Shown: one piece after another, positions 52,686 to 60,709 of the stretch | Numbering within the stretch: position 1 is the stretch's first letter | Layout: every line of letters starts with the position of its first letter | Assembly (NCBI RefSeq): GCF_017876315.1 | Contig: NZ_JAGINU010000004.1 | Location: 124,001-188,000 of the forward strand | Direction: 5' to 3' | Source of the DNA: Pseudonocardia parietis | GTDB taxonomy: Bacteria; Actinomycetota; Actinomycetes; Mycobacteriales; Pseudonocardiaceae | DNA length: 64,000 bases | Notes under the pieces: model-generated | The model's database searches: none | What the model was told of the DNA's origin: nothing | What the model saw: the letters and a program-made list of their open reading frames with translations, nothing else | Made by a program: the position numbers and the translations under genes

Positions 52686-53480
52686 ATGTACGAGAAGGAC
52701 GATCCCGTGCTGGAGATCAGCGGCCTCACCAAGCGCTTCGCCCCCGACGTCCATGCCCTCGACGACGTCTCGTTGACCGTCCGGCCGGGGGAGAACGTCG
52801 CTGTGCTCGGGCTGTCGGGATCGGGCAAGTCCACGCTGCTGCGGCACGTGAACGGCCTGCACCGGCCCACATCTGGCACGGTCCGGGTGCTGGGTACCGA
52901 TGTCGGCACGGCGAGTTCGGACGAGCTGCGCAGGTTGCGGTCCCGCGTCGGGTTCGTGTTCCAGCAGTTCCACCTGGTCGGCAGTGTCTCGGTGCTGGAG
53001 AACGTGTGCACCGGGGCGCTCGGAGGGCTGCGCGGGCCGCGGCTCGGGCTGATCAGCTATCCGCGGCGGGTACGGCGGGCGGCGCTGGAGCAGCTCGACC
53101 GGGTCGGTCTGGCCGATCAGCGCTTCCAGCGTGCGGACACGCTCTCCGGCGGTCAGCAGCAGCGGGTCGCGGTGGCCCGGGCCCTGCTGCAACGCCCCCG
53201 GATCCTGCTCGCCGACGAGCCGGTCGCCTCGCTCGATCCCGAGTCGTCGGCGCAGGTCATGGCGCTCATCGCGGACGTGAGTCGGGAGGACGGGCTGACC
53301 GTGGTGTGCAGCCTGCATCAGGTCGAGGTCGCGCTGTCGTTCGGCGAGCGCATCGTCGGCCTGCGCTCGGGCCAGATCGTGCTGGACCAGCCCGCCGCCG
53401 CGACGGATCGCTGCGCGGCGATGGCGGTCTACGGCGGGATGGCTGAGGCGGCAGCGGTTCCGGTGGCGGCGGCGCGGTGA
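52686..53480 (+). CDS. phnC: Phosphonate ABC transporter ATPase
   Basis: A 264-residue ATPase. Walker A is GLSGSGKSTLL, the Q-loop is FVFQQFHLV, the signature is LSGGQQQRVAVARAL, Walker B is ILLADEPVASLDP, and the H-loop is CSLHQVEVAL. The order and the QFHLVGSVSVLENVCTGALG segment identify PhnC. ATG 52686 is used; a GTG 30 bases upstream is possible. It overlaps the permease gene by 4 bases. Confidence 0.93.
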   Translation: MYEKDDPVLEISGLTKRFAPDVHALDDVSLTVRPGENVAVLGLSGSGKSTLLRHVNGLHRPTSGTVRVLGTDVGTASSDELRRLRSRVGFVFQQFHLVGSVSVLENVCTGALGGLRGPRLGLISYPRRVRRAALEQLDRVGLADQRFQRADTLSGGQQQRVAVARALLQRPRILLADEPVASLDPESSAQVMALIADVSREDGLTVVCSLHQVEVALSFGERIVGLRSGQIVLDQPAAATDRCAAMAVYGGMAEAAAVPVAAAR

Positions 53481-55195
53481 CGGTCACCGAGCTGCGCCCG
53501 GACCCCGGCCCGGGGCCGACGGTGCCGCGCCCGAGCGGGCCCGGGGCCGCGGTGGTCCTGGTCCTGCTGGGCCTGCTCGCTGCGGCGGTGTGGGCGACCG
53601 CGGAGCTGCGGCTCAACGTGGCCACGCTCGTGGACAGCGTCGGCAACGCCGCCGATTTCCTGTCCCGCACTGTCCCGCTCGACTTCCCGCCGCTCGGCGA
53701 GGTGCTGGCGCTCAGTGCACAGACCCTGGCCATCGTCGTCTGCGCGACCCTGCTCGCGGTGCTGGTGAGCCTGCCGGTGGCGGTGCTGGCCGCGGCCAAC
53801 ACGACACCGGGACGGTCTGTGCGCTACGGCGCGCGCGCCGTGGTCGTGGTGGCCCGGGCCGTTCCGGATGTGGTGCTGGCCATCGTGTTCTTCCGGCTGT
53901 TCGGGCTCGGCGGGCTGGCCGGTGTGCTGGCGATGGGCCTGCACTCGGTGGGCATGGTCGGCAAGCTCTACGCCGACGCGATCGAGCAGATCGACGAGGG
54001 GCCGCGCACGGCGGTCCGGTCCACGGGGGCGCGACGCTGGCAGGAGCTGGTGTCCGGGGTGCTGCCCCAGGTTCTACCGGCCCTGGTCGCGACAGCGCTG
54101 CACCGCTTCGACATCAACCTGCGGATCTCGGTGCTGCTGGGCTTCGTCGGCGTCGGCGGCCTCGGCTTCGAGATCGCCACGGCGCTGCGCCGGCTGGACT
54201 ACCAGCGCGGTATGGCCCTGGCGTTGATCGTGCTGGTCCTCTGTATCGGCGCGGAGTTGCTGTCCGGGGCGGTCCGCAGGGCCTTGCTCGGAGCCGGTGA
54301 CGACGGCGCCCGGGCCCCGGGTCCGCTCGGCCGCCGGCTGGGCCGGGTCCGGGCCGAGCTGCGCCGCGAGCCCGGCGCCGGGACCGGGACCCGGCCGCGG
54401 ATCCTCGCGCCGGATACGACGATCCCGCCCTGGTCCCCGCGCCGGCTGCGCGGCGCCGGGTACGCACTGCTGACCGGGGTGGTCGTGCTGGCGTCGCTGT
54501 GGGGCGCGGACCTCGCGCCGTGGCAGGCCTTTGCCGGATTGGCCGGGGCGGTGGACACGCTCGGCCTGTTCTGGCCACCGAGCGTCGGCGGCATCCTCCC
54601 CGAGCTGCTCGCCGAGCTGGTGGTCACCGTGCAGATCGCGCTCGCGGCGACGCTGATCGGCGCTGTCCTGGCACTGCCGGTCGGGTGCCTCGCCGCCCGC
54701 AACGTCGCGCCGGCCCGCTGGGTGTCGACCGCGTTCCGGTCCGTGGTCGTCCTGGTCCGTGGGTTGCCGGAGCTGGTCCTCGCGATCGTGTTCGTTGTGA
54801 TCACCGGGCTCGGGCCGGTCGCGGGTGCCCTCGCGCTCTCGATCGGGGCGGTCGGGCTGCTCGGCAAGCTCGTGGCCGACTCGCTGGAGGAGACCGACGT
54901 GCGGGTACAGCAGGCGGTGCGCGCGGCCGGCGCGAGCAGGCTGCAGGTGTTCACCGCGGTCACGCTGCCGCAGGCGGCCCCGGCGTTCGTGGCGCATCTG
55001 CTCTACCAGCTCGACGTCAACATCCGTTCGGCGACGCTGCTCGGTGTCGTCGGCGCCGGCGGGATCGGCTTCTATCTGCTCAACGCCTCCCGGGTACTGG
55101 AGTACGGGGTGGTGACCACCGTGATGATGATGATCTTTGCCGTGGTGATGCTGGTCGAGCTGCTCGCGGTGTGGCTGCGCCGGCGGGTCGCTTGA
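53477..55195 (+). CDS. phnE: Phosphonate ABC transporter permease, two PhnE domains fused
   Basis: A 572-residue protein with two complete PhnE-type permease domains. The first (about 60-275) has ARAVPDVVLAIVFFRLFG and DEGPRTAVRSTGARRWQELV, and the second (about 330-565) has VRGLPELVLAIVFVVITG and QQAVRAAGASRLQVFTAV, both containing EAA-like loops. Usually these are two separate chains or a homodimer. The fusion supplies both halves of the channel. GTG start overlaps phnC. Confidence 0.93.
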   Translation: MTVTELRPDPGPGPTVPRPSGPGAAVVLVLLGLLAAAVWATAELRLNVATLVDSVGNAADFLSRTVPLDFPPLGEVLALSAQTLAIVVCATLLAVLVSLPVAVLAAANTTPGRSVRYGARAVVVVARAVPDVVLAIVFFRLFGLGGLAGVLAMGLHSVGMVGKLYADAIEQIDEGPRTAVRSTGARRWQELVSGVLPQVLPALVATALHRFDINLRISVLLGFVGVGGLGFEIATALRRLDYQRGMALALIVLVLCIGAELLSGAVRRALLGAGDDGARAPGPLGRRLGRVRAELRREPGAGTGTRPRILAPDTTIPPWSPRRLRGAGYALLTGVVVLASLWGADLAPWQAFAGLAGAVDTLGLFWPPSVGGILPELLAELVVTVQIALAATLIGAVLALPVGCLAARNVAPARWVSTAFRSVVVLVRGLPELVLAIVFVVITGLGPVAGALALSIGAVGLLGKLVADSLEETDVRVQQAVRAAGASRLQVFTAVTLPQAAPAFVAHLLYQLDVNIRSATLLGVVGAGGIGFYLLNASRVLEYGVVTTVMMMIFAVVMLVELLAVWLRRRVA

Positions 55196-55303
55196 GGCGT
55201 GTGCGCAGGGACCGCACAACCGGCTCGGTCGTTCATCGTCGTTTCCCTGCCGGTTACCTCTGGTGCGGTTGTCCGGACATGGCCGGTCGGCAGGGTCGTA
55301 GCC

Positions 55304-56056
55304 GTGACAGCGGGCAAGTACCTCAAGATCGCGGACGTGCTGGCGGCCGAGCTCGACGGGGTCGCTCCTGGGATGCGGGTGGTGGGGGAGTACGCCATCG
55401 GTCGCCGGTTCTCGGTGGGCCGTGCGGCGGCCCGCGCCGCGCTGCAGGAGCTCGAACGCCGGTTGATCGTGCGCCGCATCCAGGGTGTGGGCACGTTCGT
55501 GAATCGGCGGTTGGACTACACGGTCTCGCGTGATCGACGGCCGTCCTGGCACGAGACCGTCCTGGCCGCTGGCGGGGTGCCGCGCACGGTGATCCGCGAC
55601 ATCGACGTTGTTGCGCTGCCCGCGGGGCCGGCGGCGCTGCTCGGGCGGGCGGTGGGCAGCCCGTGCCACCACCTGGTGCGGCACTCCTACGCCGATGAGC
55701 TGCTCGCCGCGCGGGTGCACGAGTGGGTGCCGGTGGACGTCGTGGCGGATCTGGAGCCCGCCATCCGGGCCGGTGAGTCGCTGGATCTGGTGTTGCGCCA
55801 GGTCGCTCCGGCTGACCCGGAGCGGGTGTGGTGCCGGGTGAGCCTGGAGATCCCGCCCGCGGAGGTCTGTGCGGGGCTGCTGGTCGAGGCGAGCCGCCCG
55901 GTGTGGTTGATCGAGAGCTTGAGCCACGACCGACTGACCGGTCGGCCGTTGATGTGCAGCACGTCGTGGATGCGCGCCGACGCGGTCCGCGTGGTGGTCG
56001 AGATGGGCTCGGCCACCGCTAGTTCCCCGGAGGAGACCGATGTATCGCAGTCGTGA
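55304..56056 (+). CDS. phnF: GntR/UTRA-type regulator of phosphonate genes
   Basis: A 250-residue repressor. A winged HTH (LKIADVLAAELDGVAPG, GRRFSVGRAAARAAL, IVRRIQGVGTFV) is followed by a UTRA ligand domain (ARVHEWVPVDVVADL, SRPVWLIESLSHDRLTGRP). GTG 55304 gives the normal N-terminus. It lies between the transporter and C-P lyase genes and overlaps phnG by 17 bases, so it is part of the operon and probably autoregulates it. Confidence 0.88.
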   Translation: MTAGKYLKIADVLAAELDGVAPGMRVVGEYAIGRRFSVGRAAARAALQELERRLIVRRIQGVGTFVNRRLDYTVSRDRRPSWHETVLAAGGVPRTVIRDIDVVALPAGPAALLGRAVGSPCHHLVRHSYADELLAARVHEWVPVDVVADLEPAIRAGESLDLVLRQVAPADPERVWCRVSLEIPPAEVCAGLLVEASRPVWLIESLSHDRLTGRPLMCSTSWMRADAVRVVVEMGSATASSPEETDVSQS

Positions 56057-56462
56057 GGACAGGGCCGGGCTGCTTGCCCTGGCCACCTGCGAGGAGCTGG
56101 TCGGGTTGGCCGATGCCTGCCTGGCCGACGCGCCACCCCCACACCTGGTCCGCGGCCCGGAGATCGGCTGCATCGCCACCGAGGTGGTCGAGCCGGTGGC
56201 CGGTGACCGCTTCCTGCTCGGCGACGTGCTGGCCTGCCGGGCGGAGGTCGAGTTCGCCGGGGCACGGGGGTGGGCTGTGCGCCTCGGCGACGACCGGGCC
56301 GCTGTGCTCGCGGCCGCGATCTGCGACGCCGCCGCGCAAGCAGGCCACGACGCCGACGTCGCCGCGCTGTGCGAGCGGGTCGCGGCCCGCGAGGCCGCGG
56401 CCGAGGCCGCCGAGTGGGCCCGGCTCGCGCCCACGATCGTCGAGTTCGAGGAGTTGACGTGA
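56040..56462 (+). CDS. phnG: C-P lyase subunit PhnG
   Basis: A 140-residue protein with the PhnG pattern: RAGLLALATCEELVGLADAC, GPEIGCIATEVVEPVAGDRF and FLLGDVLACRAEVEF. It is part of the PhnGHIJ core that, with PhnL, transfers the phosphonate to ribose triphosphate. Overlaps phnF and phnH. Confidence 0.92.
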   Translation: MYRSREDRAGLLALATCEELVGLADACLADAPPPHLVRGPEIGCIATEVVEPVAGDRFLLGDVLACRAEVEFAGARGWAVRLGDDRAAVLAAAICDAAAQAGHDADVAALCERVAAREAAAEAAEWARLAPTIVEFEELT

Positions 56463-57019
56463 CCGCACCCCGCATGCTCGCCCCACAACCCCCGGAGACC
56501 GCGCAGCCGGTGTTCCGGGCCGTGCTCGATGCCCTGGCCCGCCCCGGCATCCTCACGCGGCTGCCCGCCGGCGGCGCGGTTCCCCCTGCCCTGCTGCCGG
56601 TGCTGGGGTTGGCTGATCTGGACACCCCGGTCGCGATCCTGTCCGACGAGGACTGGAGCGATCCGGTCGGCACCGCGACCGGCGCCCCGATCACCGGGCC
56701 CGCGCAGGCCCGGTTCGTGGCGGCGCTGCGGTCACCGGCGGCCGACGAGGTGGCCGGGTTCCCGGTCGGGAGCGCCGCGAGCCCGGAGGCCGGGGCGCTG
56801 GTGAGCCTGGCTGTACCGGAGCTGACCGGCGGCCCGCAGCGCACGCTGCGCGGTCCCGGCATCCCGCAGTGCCGCGCGGTCGCGCCGCGCGGTGTCGGCC
56901 CGCAGGTGTGGGCGGCCCGCGCGGGCGCGGCGTTCCCGGCGGGGTTCGACCTGCTGCTGGTGGACCCGGACGGGCGGGTCCTCGGCATTCCGCGCAGCAC
57001 CCGGATCGAGGAGGACTGA
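56459..57019 (+). CDS. phnH: C-P lyase subunit PhnH
   Basis: A 186-residue protein: PVFRAVLDALARPGIL at the start, DLDTPVAIL in the middle, and FPAGFDLLLVDPDGRVLGIPRSTRIE at the end, split here as FPAGFDLLLVDPDG and GIPRSTRIE. GTG 56459 overlaps the phnG stop. It is the structural partner of PhnG/PhnI in the lyase core. Confidence 0.92.
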   Translation: MTAPRMLAPQPPETAQPVFRAVLDALARPGILTRLPAGGAVPPALLPVLGLADLDTPVAILSDEDWSDPVGTATGAPITGPAQARFVAALRSPAADEVAGFPVGSAASPEAGALVSLAVPELTGGPQRTLRGPGIPQCRAVAPRGVGPQVWAARAGAAFPAGFDLLLVDPDGRVLGIPRSTRIEED

Positions 57020-58119
57020 TGGGGTACTCGGGAGCCCGCGGCGGGCTGGAGGCCATCCTCGCCGCCGAACGACTGGTCCGCGAGGAGCGTGATCACGCAC
57101 CGCAGGACCGAGTGTCGAGCGCGCAGATCATCGCGCGGTTCCGGCTCGCCGTCGACCGGATCCAGGGCGAGGCCGGTCTGTATGACGAGGCGACCGCGGC
57201 CGACGCCTTCCGGCAGGCCGAGGGCGACACTCTCGAGGCTGCGCACCTGGTTCGGGCACACCGCTCGACGTTGCCGCGCCTGGCGCGCAGCGTGGCGGTC
57301 GACCCGGACGAGATGGTGGTCCTGCGCCGCATCGTTCCCGCGCACCGGACCCCCGACGGCCCCCAGCTGCTGGGACGCACGACCGACTACACCGGCCGCA
57401 TGCTGCGACGCGAGGACTCCGACGACCCGGATCCACCGCAGCCGGCGCCCGCCCCGGTCGCGGACCGGACCGCCGAGCAACGCCACCCGGCACGCTTCTC
57501 GGCCTTCCTGCGTTCGCTGGACCTGCTCGTCGAGCACGAGCGCGACGACGCCGAGCCGTTCGATGTGACCCGGCGCCCGGCGCGTCCGCCCGCCCCGCGC
57601 TCGGCGGTGCTCGCCTCGATGGCGCGCGCCGAGACCGGTGCGCTGGTCGGCATCTGGTACCGGTCGATCCTCGGCCCGGACGGCGACATCCACGAGGTCA
57701 CCCTCGGCGAGGTGCGGCACGGCAGGCTTCCGCTGCGGGTGTCGCACCCCCACACCGGGCGTCCGGTGCGGATCGGCTCCTTCCGGGCGAGCGAGGCCGA
57801 GGCGATCGAGGACCTCGACGGGGCGGACGAGGACCGCACCCGCTTCGACATCGGCTACGGGCTGGTCTTCGGCCACAACGAACGCAAGGCGATCGCGATG
57901 GCGAACCTCGACATCGCCTGCCGCCGGTTCGGCCGCTCCGGCCCGCTGGAACAGCTGCTGCTGCTGACCACCGACGGGCTCGACTCGGCGGGCTTCCTCG
58001 AACACCTCAAGCTGCCGCACTACGTCACGTTCCGCTCGATGGTCGAGCGCAAGCGGGCGGTCCGCGCCTCGGGCGCGACCGTGCGTGACACCGAACCCGC
58101 AGGGAGGGACTGCCAGTGA
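57019..58119 (+). CDS. phnI: C-P lyase nucleosidase subunit PhnI
   Basis: A 366-residue protein with MGYSGARGGLEAILAAERLV, DEGTAADA-like EATAADAFRQAEGDTLEAAH, MARAETGALVGIWYRSILG, FGHNERKAIAMANLDIACRR and LEHLKLPHYVTFRSMVER. The H-N-E-R-K region matches PhnI, the nucleosidase/transferase that replaces adenine by phosphonate. ATG overlaps the phnH stop (TGATG). Confidence 0.93.
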   Translation: MGYSGARGGLEAILAAERLVREERDHAPQDRVSSAQIIARFRLAVDRIQGEAGLYDEATAADAFRQAEGDTLEAAHLVRAHRSTLPRLARSVAVDPDEMVVLRRIVPAHRTPDGPQLLGRTTDYTGRMLRREDSDDPDPPQPAPAPVADRTAEQRHPARFSAFLRSLDLLVEHERDDAEPFDVTRRPARPPAPRSAVLASMARAETGALVGIWYRSILGPDGDIHEVTLGEVRHGRLPLRVSHPHTGRPVRIGSFRASEAEAIEDLDGADEDRTRFDIGYGLVFGHNERKAIAMANLDIACRRFGRSGPLEQLLLLTTDGLDSAGFLEHLKLPHYVTFRSMVERKRAVRASGATVRDTEPAGRDCQ

Positions 58120-59975
58120 CCGCCACGACGACGACCAGGTCCGACAGCAGTACCGCCGAGCTCCTCGGCGGGATCGACGCCCTCGCCTCACCGGCCGGGA
58201 TCATCGACGAGGGCGCCAAGCGCGAGATCCGCCGCGCGGCGCTGACCGCGATCTGCGTGCCCGGCTACCAGGTCCCGTTCGGCTCCCGGGAGATGCCGGT
58301 GGCCCGCGGCTGGGGCTCGGGCGGGCTGCAGGTGACGCTCGCGGTGATCGGCGTGCACGACACGGTCAAGGTGATCGACCAGGGCGATGACGACGGGGTC
58401 AACGCGACCAACCTGCGACGGCTGATCGGCGAGGGCACCGGGTGTGACGGCACCGCCGACACGCGGGAGGCGACCGTGGTCCAGAGCCGGCACCGGGTGC
58501 CCGAGCAGCCGATGGGCTCCGAGCAGCTGCTCGTGCTGCAGGTCCCGGTTCCCGAGCCGTTGCGCGGCGTGCAGCGCTCGGTCGTCGAGTGCGCGCGGAT
58601 GCACGCCGAGGCCGACTACGCGGCGATGTGGGTGAGCCTCTATGAGGACGTCGTCCGCAACGGCGTGATCACGAAATCGACGGGCTACCCGGTTTTGGTC
58701 GACGGCCGCTACGTCCTCGCGACCACCCCGATCCCGCGCTGGGACGTCCCGCGGCTGCACCGCAGCGCGCACCCGATCCTGTTCGGAGCGGGGCGGGAGA
58801 AGCGCATCTATGCGATCCCGCCGGACACCGATGTCGCACCGCTGACCTTCGACGACATCGCGTTCGAGGTGGAGGGTGCTGTCGGGGCTCGCTGTGTGCG
58901 GTGCGGCTCGGACGACACGTTCCTGGTCGAGGCCGGTCGGGACCGCTTCGCGTGCAGTGACATCGAGTGGTGCTCGCGGGTGAGCGACGGCGATGCCGAT
59001 ACCGGCGCGCACCGGTCCGCGGCACCGCTGCACCTGCTGGCACAGCCCGCACGGCGACCCGGCACGGCGACGGCGACAGCGACAGCGACAGCGACAGCGA
59101 CGATGCCCGCCCCCGAGCCCCGGGTGCTGCCGGACGGCGCCGACTGGACCCTGCTCGCCGAGGCCATCGGCAAGGTGCACGGCCCCGGTGGCGACGCGGC
59201 GGTGGCGGGCACCGGGCCGGAGCACGGCACCGCGCTGAGCCCGGCCACCGGTGCGGTCGTCGCGGCGTGGGACGTCGGCTTCGACGTCGCGCCGGGAGAG
59301 GCGGTCGGCCTGATCGGCGAGTCCGGCTCCGGGAAGTCGACCGTGCTGCGGTGCATCGTCGGCGACGAGGACGCGACCTCCGGACGACTGTTCCTGGCCG
59401 GTGTCGACGGTGGCCGCACCGACGTGCTGACCCTCGACGCCCCGACCCGCCGCCGGCTGCGGATCTCGACGCTGGGCATCGTCCACCAGGACCCGGCCAC
59501 CGGACTCGCCATGGGCGTGTCGGCCGGGGGCAACATCGCCGAACGACTCACCGCGGCGGGGTGGCGCAGCTACGGCGCGATCCGGGCGCGGGCGGCGCAG
59601 CTGCTCGACCGCGTCGAGGTGCCGCTGTCGCGGATGGACGACCCGGTCCGCACCTTCTCCGGCGGGATGCGGCAGCGGGTGCAGATCGCCGCGGCGCTGG
59701 CCACCGACCCTGCCGTGCTTTTGCTGGACGAGCCCACCACCGGGCTGGACGCCTCGGTCGCCGCGGGCGTGCTCGACCTGCTGCGCGGCTTGCTGGCCGA
59801 ACGCGACACCGCCGCGGTCGTGGTCAGCCACGACTTCGGCGTCGTCGAGACCCTGACCGACCGGACTCTGGTCATGCACCTGGGTCGGGTCGTCGAGCGG
59901 GGCCTGACCGACCAGCTGTTCCGCGACCCCCACCACCCTTACACCCAGCGGCTCGTCGCCGCGGCCCGGAGGTGA
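58116..59975 (+). CDS. phnJ-phnK: Fused C-P lyase PhnJ and ATPase PhnK
   Basis: A 619-residue protein. Residues about 1-295 are PhnJ: GYQVPFGSREMPVARGWGSG, and the Fe-S/thiyl cysteines CVRCGSDD with CSDIEWC (Cx2C, then Cx5C), the radical-SAM centre that cuts the C-P bond. An Ala-Thr repeat linker (residues about 319-329), encoded by GACAGC units, joins it to an ABC ATPase of PhnK type (Walker A GESGSGKSTVL, signature FSGGMRQRVQ, Walker B VLLLDEPTTGLD, H-loop VSHDFGV). A Met at 59103 could also start PhnK alone. PhnK normally docks on PhnJ, so the fusion makes sense. Confidence 0.9.
   Translation: MTATTTTRSDSSTAELLGGIDALASPAGIIDEGAKREIRRAALTAICVPGYQVPFGSREMPVARGWGSGGLQVTLAVIGVHDTVKVIDQGDDDGVNATNLRRLIGEGTGCDGTADTREATVVQSRHRVPEQPMGSEQLLVLQVPVPEPLRGVQRSVVECARMHAEADYAAMWVSLYEDVVRNGVITKSTGYPVLVDGRYVLATTPIPRWDVPRLHRSAHPILFGAGREKRIYAIPPDTDVAPLTFDDIAFEVEGAVGARCVRCGSDDTFLVEAGRDRFACSDIEWCSRVSDGDADTGAHRSAAPLHLLAQPARRPGTATATATATATATMPAPEPRVLPDGADWTLLAEAIGKVHGPGGDAAVAGTGPEHGTALSPATGAVVAAWDVGFDVAPGEAVGLIGESGSGKSTVLRCIVGDEDATSGRLFLAGVDGGRTDVLTLDAPTRRRLRISTLGIVHQDPATGLAMGVSAGGNIAERLTAAGWRSYGAIRARAAQLLDRVEVPLSRMDDPVRTFSGGMRQRVQIAAALATDPAVLLLDEPTTGLDASVAAGVLDLLRGLLAERDTAAVVVSHDFGVVETLTDRTLVMHLGRVVERGLTDQLFRDPHHPYTQRLVAAARR
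59075..59098 (+). repeat. Tandem hexamer repeat coding the PhnJ-PhnK linker
   Basis: Four perfect GACAGC units with near-copies on the left. In frame, it encodes alternating Ala-Thr. Six-base units allow length change without loss of frame. Confidence 0.8.
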
Positions 59976-60709
59976 CCGTGCGACCCGTACTCGAGATCCG
60001 CGACCTGACCAAGACGTTCACCCTGCACGCCGTCGGCCGGACGGTCACCTCCCTGCGGGGCGTCGACCTCGACGTGGCCGCGGGCGAACACGTCGCGCTG
60101 GCCGGGTCCAGCGGCGCGGGCAAATCCAGCCTGCTGCGCTGCGTGCACCGCAGCTACCTGCCCGACTCGGGCACCGTGGTCCTGCACACCGGTGACGGTC
60201 CGGTCGAGCTGACCACCCTTGATGACCGCGGCCTGGTCCGGCTGCGGGCGCGTGAGCTCGGCTATGTCTCCCAGTTCCTCGCCGCGCCACCGCGCACGGG
60301 GCCCTGGGCGCTCGTCGCGGCCGCGGCCCGGCGCCGCGGCCTGGACGCGGCCGATGCGGCCGACGCCGCGGCGTCGGCGTTGCGCCGCCTGGCCCTCGAC
60401 GAGGCGTTGTGGGACGTCGACTGTGGTGTGTTGTCCGGTGGTGAGCGCCAGCGGGTGAACCTCGCCGCGGCCACGGTCGCACCCCCGAGGCTGCTGCTGC
60501 TCGACGAACCGGTGTCGGCGCTGGATCCGGTCAACCGGGAGCTCGCGCTGGACCTGGTCGCGTCGCTGTCCGGGCGCGGCGTCGCGGTCCTCGCGGTGTT
60601 CCACGACGCCGACGCGATGCGCCGGCTCGCCACCCGGGTGGTCGAGTTCGGTGGCGGCCGCGTGGTGCGCCAGGGTGCACCCGCCGAGGTCCTGGCGGGG
60701 GCGGCGTGA
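59972..60709 (+). CDS. phnL: Phosphonate C-P lyase ATPase-like PhnL
   Basis: A 245-residue ABC-type ATPase. Walker A is GSSGAGKSSLLR, signature LSGGERQRVNLA, Walker B LLLLDEPVSALDP, H-loop VFHDADAM. The YVSQFLAAPPRTGP-like Q-loop region (YVSQFLAAPPR) is typical of PhnL. GTG overlaps the phnJ-phnK stop. It supports ribose triphosphate phosphonate formation with PhnGHI. Confidence 0.92.
   Translation: MTVRPVLEIRDLTKTFTLHAVGRTVTSLRGVDLDVAAGEHVALAGSSGAGKSSLLRCVHRSYLPDSGTVVLHTGDGPVELTTLDDRGLVRLRARELGYVSQFLAAPPRTGPWALVAAAARRRGLDAADAADAAASALRRLALDEALWDVDCGVLSGGERQRVNLAAATVAPPRLLLLDEPVSALDPVNRELALDLVASLSGRGVAVLAVFHDADAMRRLATRVVEFGGGRVVRQGAPAEVLAGAA

Noticed and set aside
54074..56488. An 804-codon open frame on the minus strand
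   Set aside because: It lies antisense to phnE, phnF and phnG, has Gln/His/Arg-rich composition and no domain; it is a GC-bias shadow.
55687..58191. An 834-codon minus-strand open frame
   Set aside because: Antisense to phnF-phnI, Arg/Pro-rich, no recognised motif.
59075..59098. CRISPR-like tandem repeat
   Set aside because: It is a hexamer microsatellite inside a coding sequence; there are no spacers. No CRISPR array was seen in the window.
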